64,000 nt of DNA from Microbacterium dauci. Its GTDB lineage: Bacteria; Actinomycetota; Actinomycetes; Actinomycetales; Microbacteriaceae. Shown here one piece after another: positions 1 through 7,542 of the stretch. Position 1 is the first letter of the stretch, and the number at the start of each line of letters is the position of its first letter. The stretch spans positions 124,001 to 188,000 of the forward strand of contig NZ_JASJND010000004.1 of the NCBI RefSeq assembly GCF_030065535.1, given 5' to 3'. The notes under the pieces were generated by a model. That model did not search any database. It saw only the letters and a program-made list of their open reading frames with translations, and had not been told where the DNA came from. Both the position numbers and the translations under genes were made by a program.

Positions 1-957
1 GCCGCCGGGCGCGGACCCGCCGGAGGGTTCGGTGGTGGTGTCGACGCGCACGACGAGCGATGCGACGTACCCGGTGTCGAGGTCGCCCGACACGGTGGCC
101 ATCTGCAACTCGCCGCCGTCTTCACCGAAGACGTTGTCGCTGTCGAGGGTGATCTGCGAGAGGTTCTGCGACGACCCGTCGTACGCCGAGAGGGCGTAGA
201 CGCCGCCGAGGATGTCCTCGGGGAGCGCCAACTGCGAGGTGGCGATGGCGTTCGCCGAGTCGGTGATCGAGTCGACGTCGGGGTAGACCTCGAAGTGGAT
301 GTGCGGCCAGCGGCCCGTGTAGCAGCCGGGGATGATCGAGGTGAAGGTGACCTGCCCGTTCGCGTCGGCCACCTGCACGCCGCGGAGCCAGGTGTTGTCC
401 TCGACGCCGGAGGAGTACATCGAGTACCGGCCGGCCGCGTCGCAGTGCCATGCGTAGACGGCGACGTTCTCGAACGGTACGTCGCCGTTCGCCATGTCGG
501 TCACGGTCAGTGTGAAGGTGAGCGCGACGCCGTCGACGGCGGTGGTCCCACCGATGTCGGTGCGGATGTCGGCGCGGACGATGCCGCTCTCTTCGAGCAC
601 GTCGGGACCGTTCGAGCCGTCGCCCGGGTAGGGCCCGGCGGTCTCGTCCGGGATCTCGGCGGAGGGGAGCGTCACGGCTGAGGCCGTCGGTGTGGGTGTG
701 GCGGTGGCGCTCGGGGTCGTCGACGGCGTGGTCGTCGCGGTCGCCGTCGGCGTCGCGCTCGAGGTCGGTGCGCACGCGGCGAGGACCATGGTTCCGGCGC
801 CGACGCCGACGAGGCCGAGGACCCCGCGGCGACTCACGAGCGTGCGCAGGTCGAAGCCGGCGCCCTGGTCGACGACCTCGTCGTCGGGTCGGGCGAGCAG
901 CCGGCCTTCGTAGGCCGGGCCGTCGGGGGTCTGTGTGGGTTCGGGGATGCGGCTCAT
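1..957 (-). CDS. Tat-exported intradiol ring-cleavage dioxygenase-like lipoprotein (C-terminus beyond window edge)
   Basis: 319 residues are visible and the frame runs off the left edge. Residues 43-62 form a Tat signal ending in a lipobox (RRGVLGLVG ... LAAC, Cys62), followed by a Thr/Pro/Ser-rich linker to about residue 95. The rest is an intradiol dioxygenase fold: AWHCDAAGRYS (about 169-179) and PGCYTGRWPHIHFEVY carry the expected iron ligands Tyr178, Tyr213, His219 and His221. Family members insert O2 between vicinal hydroxyls of catechols or protocatechuate. A membrane-anchored extracellular copy suggests action on exogenous aromatic or lignin-like compounds, which is inference. The ATG at 957 has AGGAG six bases upstream (966-970 on the complementary strand). 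Substrate cannot be read from the sequence. Confidence 0.88.
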   Translation of the reverse strand, partial: MSRIPEPTQTPDGPAYEGRLLARPDDEVVDQGAGFDLRTLVSRRGVLGLVGVGAGTMVLAACAPTSSATPTATATTTPSTTPSATATPTPTASAVTLPSAEIPDETAGPYPGDGSNGPDVLEESGIVRADIRTDIGGTTAVDGVALTFTLTVTDMANGDVPFENVAVYAWHCDAAGRYSMYSSGVEDNTWLRGVQVADANGQVTFTSIIPGCYTGRWPHIHFEVYPDVDSITDSANAIATSQLALPEDILGGVYALSAYDGSSQNLSQITLDSDNVFGEDGGELQMATVSGDLDTGYVASLVVRVDTTTEPSGGSAPGG

Positions 958-1105
958 GTCGTCGTCTCCTGCGTCGTGGTTCGGTGGCTGATCCTCAGCG
1001 TGACCGACGGCATGATCCGGATCCTCTGCGGCATCCATGCGTTTCCTATGACGGATGCCGACCCTTTTGCACGGCCCGCCCCGATCCCGGCGTTCCGCGC
1101 GCCGA

Positions 1106-1111
1106 TACGCT
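1106..1111 (+). promoter_or_regulatory. -10 box of a leaderless gene (TACGCT, 6 nt before GTG 1118)
   Basis: TACGCT is followed by exactly six bases and the GTG start. No Shine-Dalgarno sequence fits, so the transcript probably begins at the start codon. Confidence 0.6.
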
Positions 1112-1117
1112 GGAAAC

Positions 1118-1657
1118 GTGGCCCGGACCCTCTCGACGCGTGTGCTCCTCGTCTGCGCCGCGATCGGTGTCGCGACGGGAATCCTCGGCGGGATCGCCGG
1201 CCTGCTGACGCCCGTCGTCCTCGTCGCCGCGCCGTTCGCCTACGGGCTCGTCCTCGGCTCGCACGTCCTGCCCGGGATCATCGCGCAGCAGGTCTTCCGG
1301 CTGCCGCTGGTCGCGCTCACGACCCACCTGCTCGCCGCTCTCGTCGCCACCGCCGCCAACCCGGCCTGGATCGGTCGCTTCATCGGGACCGCCCTCCTGT
1401 TCGGCGCGATCCAGGAGGGCATCGCCGCGCTGACCCGGTACCGCGCGTGGGGCGCGTGGCGGTTCCTGCTCTCCGGCGCGATCGTGGGCGTCGTGGTCGC
1501 CGTCGTCGTCTTCTTCGTCGCCGACCTGGCGACGCTGCCCCCGTGGGCGCAGATCACCTATCTCGCCATCTCGGTGCTCGGCCCCGTCGCCTGGACGGCG
1601 GCAGGGCTCGCCGTCGGCGAGCAGCTGCGCCGCGCTGGCGTCGCCCGTCGGGTCTGA
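1118..1657 (+). CDS. ECF transporter S (substrate-binding) component, first copy
   Basis: A 179-residue, almost wholly hydrophobic protein with five or six predicted membrane helices and a short basic C-terminus (LRRAGVARR). It resembles the YkoE class of ECF S components, which capture the substrate in the membrane. It is paralogous to the gene at 5249-5797: both have LL.CAAIGVA near the N-terminus and LR.AGVAR at the end. GTG 1118 was chosen because a -10 box ends six bases upstream; an in-frame ATG at 1055 would start before the promoter. The ATPase gene follows after 68 bp, separated by an iron-type operator. YkoE of Bacillus handles a thiamine precursor, but the siderophore-interacting neighbour and iron box argue for an iron-related ligand here (inference). 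Confidence 0.8.
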   Translation: MARTLSTRVLLVCAAIGVATGILGGIAGLLTPVVLVAAPFAYGLVLGSHVLPGIIAQQVFRLPLVALTTHLLAALVATAANPAWIGRFIGTALLFGAIQEGIAALTRYRAWGAWRFLLSGAIVGVVVAVVVFFVADLATLPPWAQITYLAISVLGPVAWTAAGLAVGEQLRRAGVARRV

Positions 1658-1676
1658 CCCACGGTTGGCCCTCAAG

Positions 1677-1695
1677 TTAGGGCAGGCTAACCTGG
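1677..1695 (+). promoter_or_regulatory. DtxR/IdeR-type iron box overlapping the promoter of the ECF operon
   Basis: The 19 bases TTAGGGCAGGCTAACCTGG match the DtxR/IdeR consensus TTAGGTTAGSCTAACCTAA at 15 of 19 positions, including the whole AGGCTAACCT right half. A -10-like TAACCT (1688-1693) lies inside the box, so a bound iron-loaded repressor would block transcription of the genes from 1726. Binding itself is inferred. Confidence 0.78.
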
Positions 1696-1725
1696 AGGGA
1701 CAGCTCCCCTCGGTTTGGACCCTCC

Positions 1726-3561
1726 GTGACCACTGCCGCTTTCGGCAACGCCGCGGCCGAGGCGCCGCGCGACCGCCCGACGCCCCCGCCGCTGCTGCGC
1801 GTGCGCGACCTCGCGGTCACACACGAAGGCGAAGACGCCGCGACCCCGGCATCCGTGACCTTCGAGGTCGCACCAGGAGAGGTCGTCCTCGTGCTCGGGC
1901 CGAGCGGATCGGGCAAGTCGACCCTCGCGCTCACGCTGAACGGACTCATTTCCCACGCCGTGCCCGCCGTCGTGTCAGGGCTGATCGAAGTCGACGGGCT
2001 CGACGCCGCGACGACGCCGGTCGCGACGCTCGCGCGCCACGTCGGGATGGTGTTCCAGGACCCCGACGCGCAGCTCATCACCGGCACGCTCCGCGACGAC
2101 GTCGCCTTCGGCCCCGAGAACCTGCTGCTGCCCGTCGACGAAGTGCTCGCGCGCACCGAGCGGGCGCTGCGGCAGGTCGGTTTGTGGGAGCGGCGCGACG
2201 AGAACCCCGACCGCCTGTCGGGCGGCGGGAAGCAGCGGCTCGCGATCGCGTCGGCGCTTGCGATGGGGTCCGACCTGCTCGTCCTCGACGAACCGACCGC
2301 CAACCTCGACCCCGCCGGCATCGACGACGTGTACGACGCCCTCCGCACCGTCGTGGCCGACGGCCGCTCGATCCTGCTCGTCGAGCACAACCTCGACGCG
2401 GCGGTGCAGCTCACCGACCGAGTCGTGGTGCTCGACGCCGACGGCCGAACGGTCGCCGTCGGCGGTGTCGACGCCGTCCTGCGAGACCGCGCCGAGGAGT
2501 TGCACGACCTCGGCGTGTGGCTGCCAGTCTCGACGATGGCGGCGCTGTCGCTGCAGCGGGCCGGCTGGTCGTTCGAACGGATGCCGCTCACCCCCCTCGA
2601 ACTGCGCGAGGCCCTGGAGGCTGCAGCGGCACCGGCGGGGTGGGCGCCGCGCGACAGCGTGCCGCGTGCAGGTGGAACGGGCGCATCCGGCGTCGACGGC
2701 GCCGAGAACGCGGCTTTCTCCCTGCGTTCGGCACAGTTCCCGCACGAGACCACCGCCGCGCCCGTCATCGACGTGCGGGGTCTCACCCTGCAGCGGGGCC
2801 GCCGGCCGGTGCTGCACGACGTGGCACTGCAGGTCGGTGCCGGGGAGTTCGTCGCTGTCGTCGGCGCGAACGGCGCCGGAAAGACGAGCCTCGTCCAGGC
2901 GATCGCGGGGGTGATCCCGCCGCCGCGCGGCACCGTCTCCGTGGGCGGTGCCGATCCCGCTCGCACGGCGCTGCGCGACCTGTCGCGCCGCATCGGCTTC
3001 GTGTTCCAGAACCCCGAGCACCAGTTCATCTCGCACACGGTGTTCGACGAGCTCGCGCACGGTCTCCGCGGCCGCGGCCTGCCCACCGACGAGGTGTGGG
3101 CGCGCACCATGGCGATGCTCGAGCGCTTCGGCCTCGCCGGCAAAGCCGACGTGCACCCCTTCCTGCTCTCGGGCGGGCAGAAGCGGCGCCTCTCCGTCGG
3201 GACGGCGCTCATCGGCGGCGCGCCGATCCTCGCGCTCGACGAGCCGACGTTCGGGCAGGACCGCGCCCGCGCCGACGAACTGCTCCGTCTGCTGCGGGAG
3301 CTGAACGCCGCCGGGACGACCGTCCTCGTCGTCACGCACGACATGCAGCTGGTCGCCGAGTACGCCCGCCGCACGATCGTCGTCGGTGACGGTCGGATCG
3401 TGGCGGATGCCGCCACCGCCGACGTCTTCGCCGATGAGGCGCTGCTGCGCGCACAGGGCCTCCGCCTGCCGCCGCTGCGCGCAGCACTGTCCGGGGTGAC
3501 GCGGCATCCGCGGTTCGCGACGGTGACCGCCCTGTCGGAACTGGCGGGGGCGGACGCATGA
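1726..3561 (+). CDS. ECF transporter A component: two ABC ATPase domains fused in one chain
   Basis: 611 residues holding two complete ABC domains. Domain 1: Walker A GPSGSGKST (58-66), signature LSGGGKQRLA, Walker B LLVLDEPTANLD. Domain 2: Walker A GANGAGKTS (380-388), signature LSGGQKRRLS, Walker B ILALDEPTFGQD. This is the YkoD-type fusion that supplies both ATPase halves of an ECF importer. The domain 1 signature has Gly where the usual LSGGQ has Gln, so the two sites may be unequal. GTG 1726 lies about 30 bp after the iron box. The stop overlaps the T-component start (ATGA). The linker between domains (about 285-350) is low-complexity and Ala-rich. Confidence 0.93.
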   Translation: MTTAAFGNAAAEAPRDRPTPPPLLRVRDLAVTHEGEDAATPASVTFEVAPGEVVLVLGPSGSGKSTLALTLNGLISHAVPAVVSGLIEVDGLDAATTPVATLARHVGMVFQDPDAQLITGTLRDDVAFGPENLLLPVDEVLARTERALRQVGLWERRDENPDRLSGGGKQRLAIASALAMGSDLLVLDEPTANLDPAGIDDVYDALRTVVADGRSILLVEHNLDAAVQLTDRVVVLDADGRTVAVGGVDAVLRDRAEELHDLGVWLPVSTMAALSLQRAGWSFERMPLTPLELREALEAAAAPAGWAPRDSVPRAGGTGASGVDGAENAAFSLRSAQFPHETTAAPVIDVRGLTLQRGRRPVLHDVALQVGAGEFVAVVGANGAGKTSLVQAIAGVIPPPRGTVSVGGADPARTALRDLSRRIGFVFQNPEHQFISHTVFDELAHGLRGRGLPTDEVWARTMAMLERFGLAGKADVHPFLLSGGQKRRLSVGTALIGGAPILALDEPTFGQDRARADELLRLLRELNAAGTTVLVVTHDMQLVAEYARRTIVVGDGRIVADAATADVFADEALLRAQGLRLPPLRAALSGVTRHPRFATVTALSELAGADA

Positions 3562-4364
3562 CCGCGGTCGTCGATCCGTATGCCGCGGCCGCGCCGTCGC
3601 GGCGGCTCCTCGTCGGGCTGAGCCCGCTCGCGAAGCTCGCCGGCCCCGTGCCCGCGATGCTCGTGCTCGTGTTCACCCGCGACATCGCCACGCCCCTCGT
3701 GTTCGTCGGGCTGGCGTACCTGCTGCTGCTCGTCGGGGCGCCGCTAACCCGCAAGGTCGGACTGCTGCTCGGTCTCGCTCTGCCGGCCGGCGCGCTGGTC
3801 GTCGGGCTGGGTCTCTCGCTGTGGGTCGATCCGATGAGGGTCGACGGCACGGCGACCCTCCTCACCATCGGCGGGTGGACCCTGCACCTCGGCGCATTGG
3901 AGATCGGCCTGGCGACCGGCGTGCGCGTCGCGGCGATCCTCGCGCTCGGTCTCATCGCGGGGCTCACCACGACGGGAGCGGAGCTCGTGCGCGCGAGCGT
4001 GCAGCAGCTGCGCGTGCCGTACCGCATCGGGTACACCGCGCTCGCGGCGTTCCGGTTCGTGCCGCGGTTCGCGTACGAGCTCGAGGTGATCCGCCAGGCA
4101 CACCGCGTGCGCGGCGCGCACGGCGGCCGCGGCCCGTTCGCCGCGATCGCCCGCTGGTGGGGGTACGTCGTGCCGCTCCTGGCCGGTGCGATCCGCCACG
4201 CCGAGCGCGTCGCGCTCGCGATGGATTCCCGTGCGTTCGGCGCTCATCCGACCCGCACGGAGCGCACGGTCGTGCCGTGGCGCCGGCGCGACACCGTGTT
4301 CGTCGCCGTGTGCTGGGTGGCATCCGCGGGGATCCTCGTCGCCCTCTTCCCCTGGACTCCCTGA
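3558..4364 (+). CDS. ECF transporter T (transmembrane coupling) component
   Basis: 268 residues with about five to six membrane helices and a central cytoplasmic segment. It carries the two short Ala/Arg-type coupling motifs of EcfT/CbiQ proteins, seen here as AHRVRGAH (about 181-188) and MDSRAFGAH (about 222-230), which contact the ATPases. Its start overlaps the ATPase stop by 4 nt, so it is translationally coupled. It completes the core ECF module; with S components on both sides of the module, the same coupling unit could serve two substrate-binding subunits, as in group II ECF systems. Confidence 0.9.
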   Translation: MTAVVDPYAAAAPSRRLLVGLSPLAKLAGPVPAMLVLVFTRDIATPLVFVGLAYLLLLVGAPLTRKVGLLLGLALPAGALVVGLGLSLWVDPMRVDGTATLLTIGGWTLHLGALEIGLATGVRVAAILALGLIAGLTTTGAELVRASVQQLRVPYRIGYTALAAFRFVPRFAYELEVIRQAHRVRGAHGGRGPFAAIARWWGYVVPLLAGAIRHAERVALAMDSRAFGAHPTRTERTVVPWRRRDTVFVAVCWVASAGILVALFPWTP

Positions 4365-4392
4365 TCCTCCGACCTGCGACAGAAGGATGCCG

Positions 4393-5247
4393 ATGGCCCG
4401 TGCCAGCGCACTCGTGAAGCCCGAGGTGCAGGAACTCCTGCACCTGACCGTCCTGCGAACCGAGCGACTCGCGCCGCACTGGATGCGCGTGACCCTCGGC
4501 GGGGACGACATCGAACGGTTCACGCCCCTCGGGTACGACCAGTGGTTCCGCATCTTCCTGCCCATCGCGGGCGAGGCGGGCCTGGACCGCATTCCCGCGA
4601 AGGCGAACAGGCTGTTCGGCTATCTGAAGTTCCTGCGGATCCCCGACGGCATGCGCCCCGCGATGCGCAGCTACACGGTCCGCGCCTACCGCCCGGCATC
4701 CGAGGGTCACGGAGCCGAACTCGACGTCGACTTCGTCCTCCACGGCCACGGCGAGCACGCGGGCCCCGCCTCGAACTGGGCGAAGTCGGCGCAGCCGGGC
4801 GAGAGCGTCGTCATCATCGACGAGGGGCTCGGGTTCAACCCCGACCGCGGGGTGGGCGAGGTCGTCCTCATCGCCGATGAGACCGGCGCGCCCGCCGTCG
4901 CCGGCATCTGCGCGTCACTGCCCCCGACCGCCACCGGCGTCGCGCTCATCGAGGCCCCGAGCGCCGACGACGTGCTCCCGTTCGACGCGCCCGCCGGGGT
5001 CGAGGTCCGCTGGCTCGTTCGCGAAGCGGATGCCGCGCCCGGCAGCGCCGCCCTCGCCGCGCTCGAGCGGCTTGAGGTGGCATCCGATGCGCACCACTTC
5101 ATCGTCGGCGAGCAGTCTCTGCCGACGTCGGCGCGGCGCCACCTCGTCGCGAACGGCGTCGACAAGTCGGCGATCAGCTTCATCGGCTACTGGCGCCTCG
5201 ATCGCACCGCCACCGGCGCCCGCGCGACCACGGATGCGGGGCACTGA
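4393..5247 (+). CDS. Siderophore-interacting protein (FAD-binding ferric-siderophore reductase family)
   Basis: 284 residues. N-terminal FAD-binding barrel with the RSYTVRAY motif (about 96-103), then the NAD(P)H-binding SIP domain ending in FIGYWR, the hallmark C-terminal motif of ViuB/YqjH-type proteins. These flavoenzymes reduce Fe(III) in siderophores so that iron is released in the cytoplasm. AGAAGG at 4381-4386 is six bases before the ATG at 4393; a second in-frame ATG at 4387 abuts it and is less likely. The gene is 28 bp after the T component and two bases before the second S component, so it should be co-transcribed under the iron box. Confidence 0.92.
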   Translation: MARASALVKPEVQELLHLTVLRTERLAPHWMRVTLGGDDIERFTPLGYDQWFRIFLPIAGEAGLDRIPAKANRLFGYLKFLRIPDGMRPAMRSYTVRAYRPASEGHGAELDVDFVLHGHGEHAGPASNWAKSAQPGESVVIIDEGLGFNPDRGVGEVVLIADETGAPAVAGICASLPPTATGVALIEAPSADDVLPFDAPAGVEVRWLVREADAAPGSAALAALERLEVASDAHHFIVGEQSLPTSARRHLVANGVDKSAISFIGYWRLDRTATGARATTDAGH

Positions 5248-5248
5248 C

Positions 5249-5797
5249 ATGGGCAAGGTCACCACCGCCTATCTGCTGACGTGCGCTGCGATCGGCGTGG
5301 CGGGAGCCCTGCTGCTCGGCGGCGCCTGGGCGATCTCGCTCGCCCTGTTCGCCGCCGTCCCGTTCGCCTCGGTCGCCATCGCCGGCGTCTGGGTGCTGCC
5401 CGCGGTCATCGCACTGCGGCTGCTGAACCGTCCGTTCGCCGGCCTGCTCGTGGGGCTGTTGTCGGGGCTCGCGCTGTCGCCGTTCTACACGATCTCGGCG
5501 GTCGCCACGACGCTGTTCTGGTCGCTGTTCCCGGAGCTCCCGTTCCTCGTGGCGCTGTATCGCCGCTGGTCGACGTGGCTGCACTATACGGGCGCCGTCA
5601 CGATCGGCATCGCCTACCCGCTGCTCGCAGCGCAGTCGTTCGACCTGTGGTCGATGACGCCGCCCCTCGTGATCGCCTTCATCGCTCTCTGCACGGCGAG
5701 CTGCGTCGGTGCCACCTGGCTCGGCATCGTCGTCGCCGACCGGCTGCGCGCCGCCGGCGTCGCCCGCCTGGCACGCCACCGCGTCCCCGCCGCCTGA
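5249..5797 (+). CDS. ECF transporter S component, second copy
   Basis: 182 residues, five or six hydrophobic helices, similar to the gene at 1118-1657 (LLTCAAIGVAG near the N-terminus, VADRLRAAGVARLARHR at the C-terminus). It starts one base after the flavoprotein stop, so it is the last gene of the iron-boxed operon. Possible roles are a second ligand specificity on the same A/T module or a heteromeric partner of the first S protein; the sequence does not decide. ATG 5249 is the only sensible start because upstream codons belong to the previous gene. Confidence 0.8.
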   Translation: MGKVTTAYLLTCAAIGVAGALLLGGAWAISLALFAAVPFASVAIAGVWVLPAVIALRLLNRPFAGLLVGLLSGLALSPFYTISAVATTLFWSLFPELPFLVALYRRWSTWLHYTGAVTIGIAYPLLAAQSFDLWSMTPPLVIAFIALCTASCVGATWLGIVVADRLRAAGVARLARHRVPAA

Positions 5798-5818
5798 CGC
5801 ACCGCGCCCAGCGTGGCG

Positions 5819-5840
5819 GGATGCCGCTGCACCGGCATCC
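5819..5840. terminator. Short hairpin after the ECF operon
   Basis: GGATGCCG (5819-5826) pairs perfectly with CGGCATCC (5833-5840) across a 6-nt loop, 21 bp after the last operon stop. No T-run follows. Its stem is the genome-wide abundant word GGATGCC. Confidence 0.4.
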
Positions 5841-5847
5841 ACTTCCC

Positions 5848-5907
5848 TTCAGGTGGCAGAACACGCCGCAACCCACCCCACGAAGCGACCACACCTGCCA
5901 CCCGAAG
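5848..5907 (+). repeat. Family-2 intergenic hairpin element, copy A (60 bp)
   Basis: The arm CTTCAGGTGGCAG (5847-5859) pairs with CTGCCACCCGAAG (5895-5907) at 12 of 13 positions. CACGAAGCG sits in the loop. The copy at 30635-30694 has the same arms, the same internal motif at the same offset and exactly the same 60-bp length. Confidence 0.65.
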
Positions 5908-5976
5908 CAGCGCGCACCCCTCCCGCCGCGCGCGGGCCCACTGCTATGGTGAGGCCACCTTTCCCGAGGAGGCCGC

Positions 5977-7521
5977 GTGACCACGACACCCATCCATCTG
6001 GAACGGCCGGACGGGAAGGGGCTCGCGACCGGGACCCTGGGCCTGTGGGGCTCGACCGTCATCGGCCTCGCATCGACCGCGCCGGTCTACTCGCTCGTCG
6101 CGACGCTGGGGTACGTCGTGCTCGCGGTGGGAGGGCAGGCGCCGATCGCGTTCGTGATCGCGTTCATCCCGATGCTGCTCATCGCCTTCGCCTACCGGGA
6201 GCTCAACAACGCCGTCCCGGACTGCGGCACGACGTTCACCTGGGCGACGAAGGCGTTCGGGCCGTGGGTGGGGTGGATGGGCGGCTGGGGAGTCGCCGTG
6301 GCGGGGATGATCGTGCTCGCCAACCTCGCCCAGATCGCCTCCGTCTATTTCTGGGCGCTGCTCGGCCAGGAGTTCGACGAGCCGAACGACTGGCGGATCA
6401 TCCTGGTCGCGGTCGCTTTCATCGCCGCGATGACCTGGGTCTCGTGGCGCGGCGTCGAGATCGGCGAGCGCATCCAGAACGTGCTCCTCGCCATCCAGTA
6501 CCTGGCCCTCATCGTGTTCGTGATCGCCGCACTGACGCAGTTCTTCGCGGGCACCGCCCCGAACCCGACGCCGTTCGACTGGGAGTGGCTGAACCCGTTC
6601 GCCTTCGGCGAGTGGGGCGGGTTCGTCGAGGCGATCCTGCTGGCGCTGTTCATCTATTGGGGGTGGGACACCTGCCTCGCCCTCAATGAGGAGACGAAGG
6701 ACCCGAAGCGCATCCCGGGCCTCGCGGCGCTGCTGACCTGCGTGCTGCTGCTGGTCACCTACGTCACCGTCACCATCGCAGCCATGATGTACGCCGGCGT
6801 CGGCGAGGACGGCACGGGCCTCGGTAACGAGGCGAACGCGGACGACTTCTTCCTCGGCATCCGCGACGGCCTGCTCGGCCCGTGGGGCTGGCTGCTGGTC
6901 GTGGCTGTGCTGATCTCGGCGGTCTCGTCGACGCAGACGACGATCCTCCCCACCGCCCGCGGCACCCTCGCCATGGGCGTCTACCGGGCGCTGCCCGCGA
7001 AGTTCAAGGACGTGCACCCGCGCTACAAGACACCGTCGTTCTCGACGCTCGTGATGGGGGTCGTCGCGACCGTCTACTACGTCGTGATGACGTCGCTGAG
7101 CGACGCGATCCTGCAGGACACGATCCTCTCGCTGGGCCTCGCGATCGCGTTCTACTACGCCATCACGGGGTATGCGTGCGTCTGGTACTTCCGCCACGAT
7201 CTGTTCCGCTCGGGCCGCGACTTCGTCTACAAGGGGCTCCTCCCTCTGCTCGGCGCGCTCATGCTCACTTACGCCTTCGTCCAGTCCGCGATCGACATGC
7301 TCGACCCCGACTACGGCTACTCCGGCACGCTGCTCGGCGTCGGGTCGACGTTCGTCGTCGGGATCGGGGCGCTCGGCATCGGCGTCGTGCTGATGGTGAT
7401 CTGGTTCACCTTCCCCCGAGCGAAGCGGTTCTTCCGCGGCGAAAGCCTCAACCGCGAGACCCCCGTGCTCGTGCCCGACGACTCCAGCTCCGTTCCCCGT
7501 TCCATCGACGGCGGCATCTGA
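5977..7521 (+). CDS. APC-superfamily amino acid permease
   Basis: 514 residues with about 12 membrane helices. The N-terminal GLWGSTVIGLASTAPVYS region matches the first helix of APC transporters, where the broken helix binds the amino-acid backbone; ELNNAVPDCGTTFTW follows as the usual P/G-rich loop. GTG 5977 has GAGGAGG 4 bases upstream and a candidate -10 TATGGT at 5945-5950. The next gene (21 bp downstream) encodes a saccharopine-dehydrogenase-like oxidoreductase, suggesting joint uptake and metabolism of an amino acid or related imino compound. The substrate is not readable from sequence. Confidence 0.9.
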   Translation: MTTTPIHLERPDGKGLATGTLGLWGSTVIGLASTAPVYSLVATLGYVVLAVGGQAPIAFVIAFIPMLLIAFAYRELNNAVPDCGTTFTWATKAFGPWVGWMGGWGVAVAGMIVLANLAQIASVYFWALLGQEFDEPNDWRIILVAVAFIAAMTWVSWRGVEIGERIQNVLLAIQYLALIVFVIAALTQFFAGTAPNPTPFDWEWLNPFAFGEWGGFVEAILLALFIYWGWDTCLALNEETKDPKRIPGLAALLTCVLLLVTYVTVTIAAMMYAGVGEDGTGLGNEANADDFFLGIRDGLLGPWGWLLVVAVLISAVSSTQTTILPTARGTLAMGVYRALPAKFKDVHPRYKTPSFSTLVMGVVATVYYVVMTSLSDAILQDTILSLGLAIAFYYAITGYACVWYFRHDLFRSGRDFVYKGLLPLLGALMLTYAFVQSAIDMLDPDYGYSGTLLGVGSTFVVGIGALGIGVVLMVIWFTFPRAKRFFRGESLNRETPVLVPDDSSSVPRSIDGGI

Positions 7522-7542
7522 CCGCCGGAAGGACCACACCCC

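Noticed and set aside
958..1117. Possible TPP riboswitch before the YkoE-like S gene
   Set aside because: I see neither the CUGAGA nor the ACCUGAUCUGG-type core, and the -10 box places the transcript start at the GTG, leaving no room for a leader.
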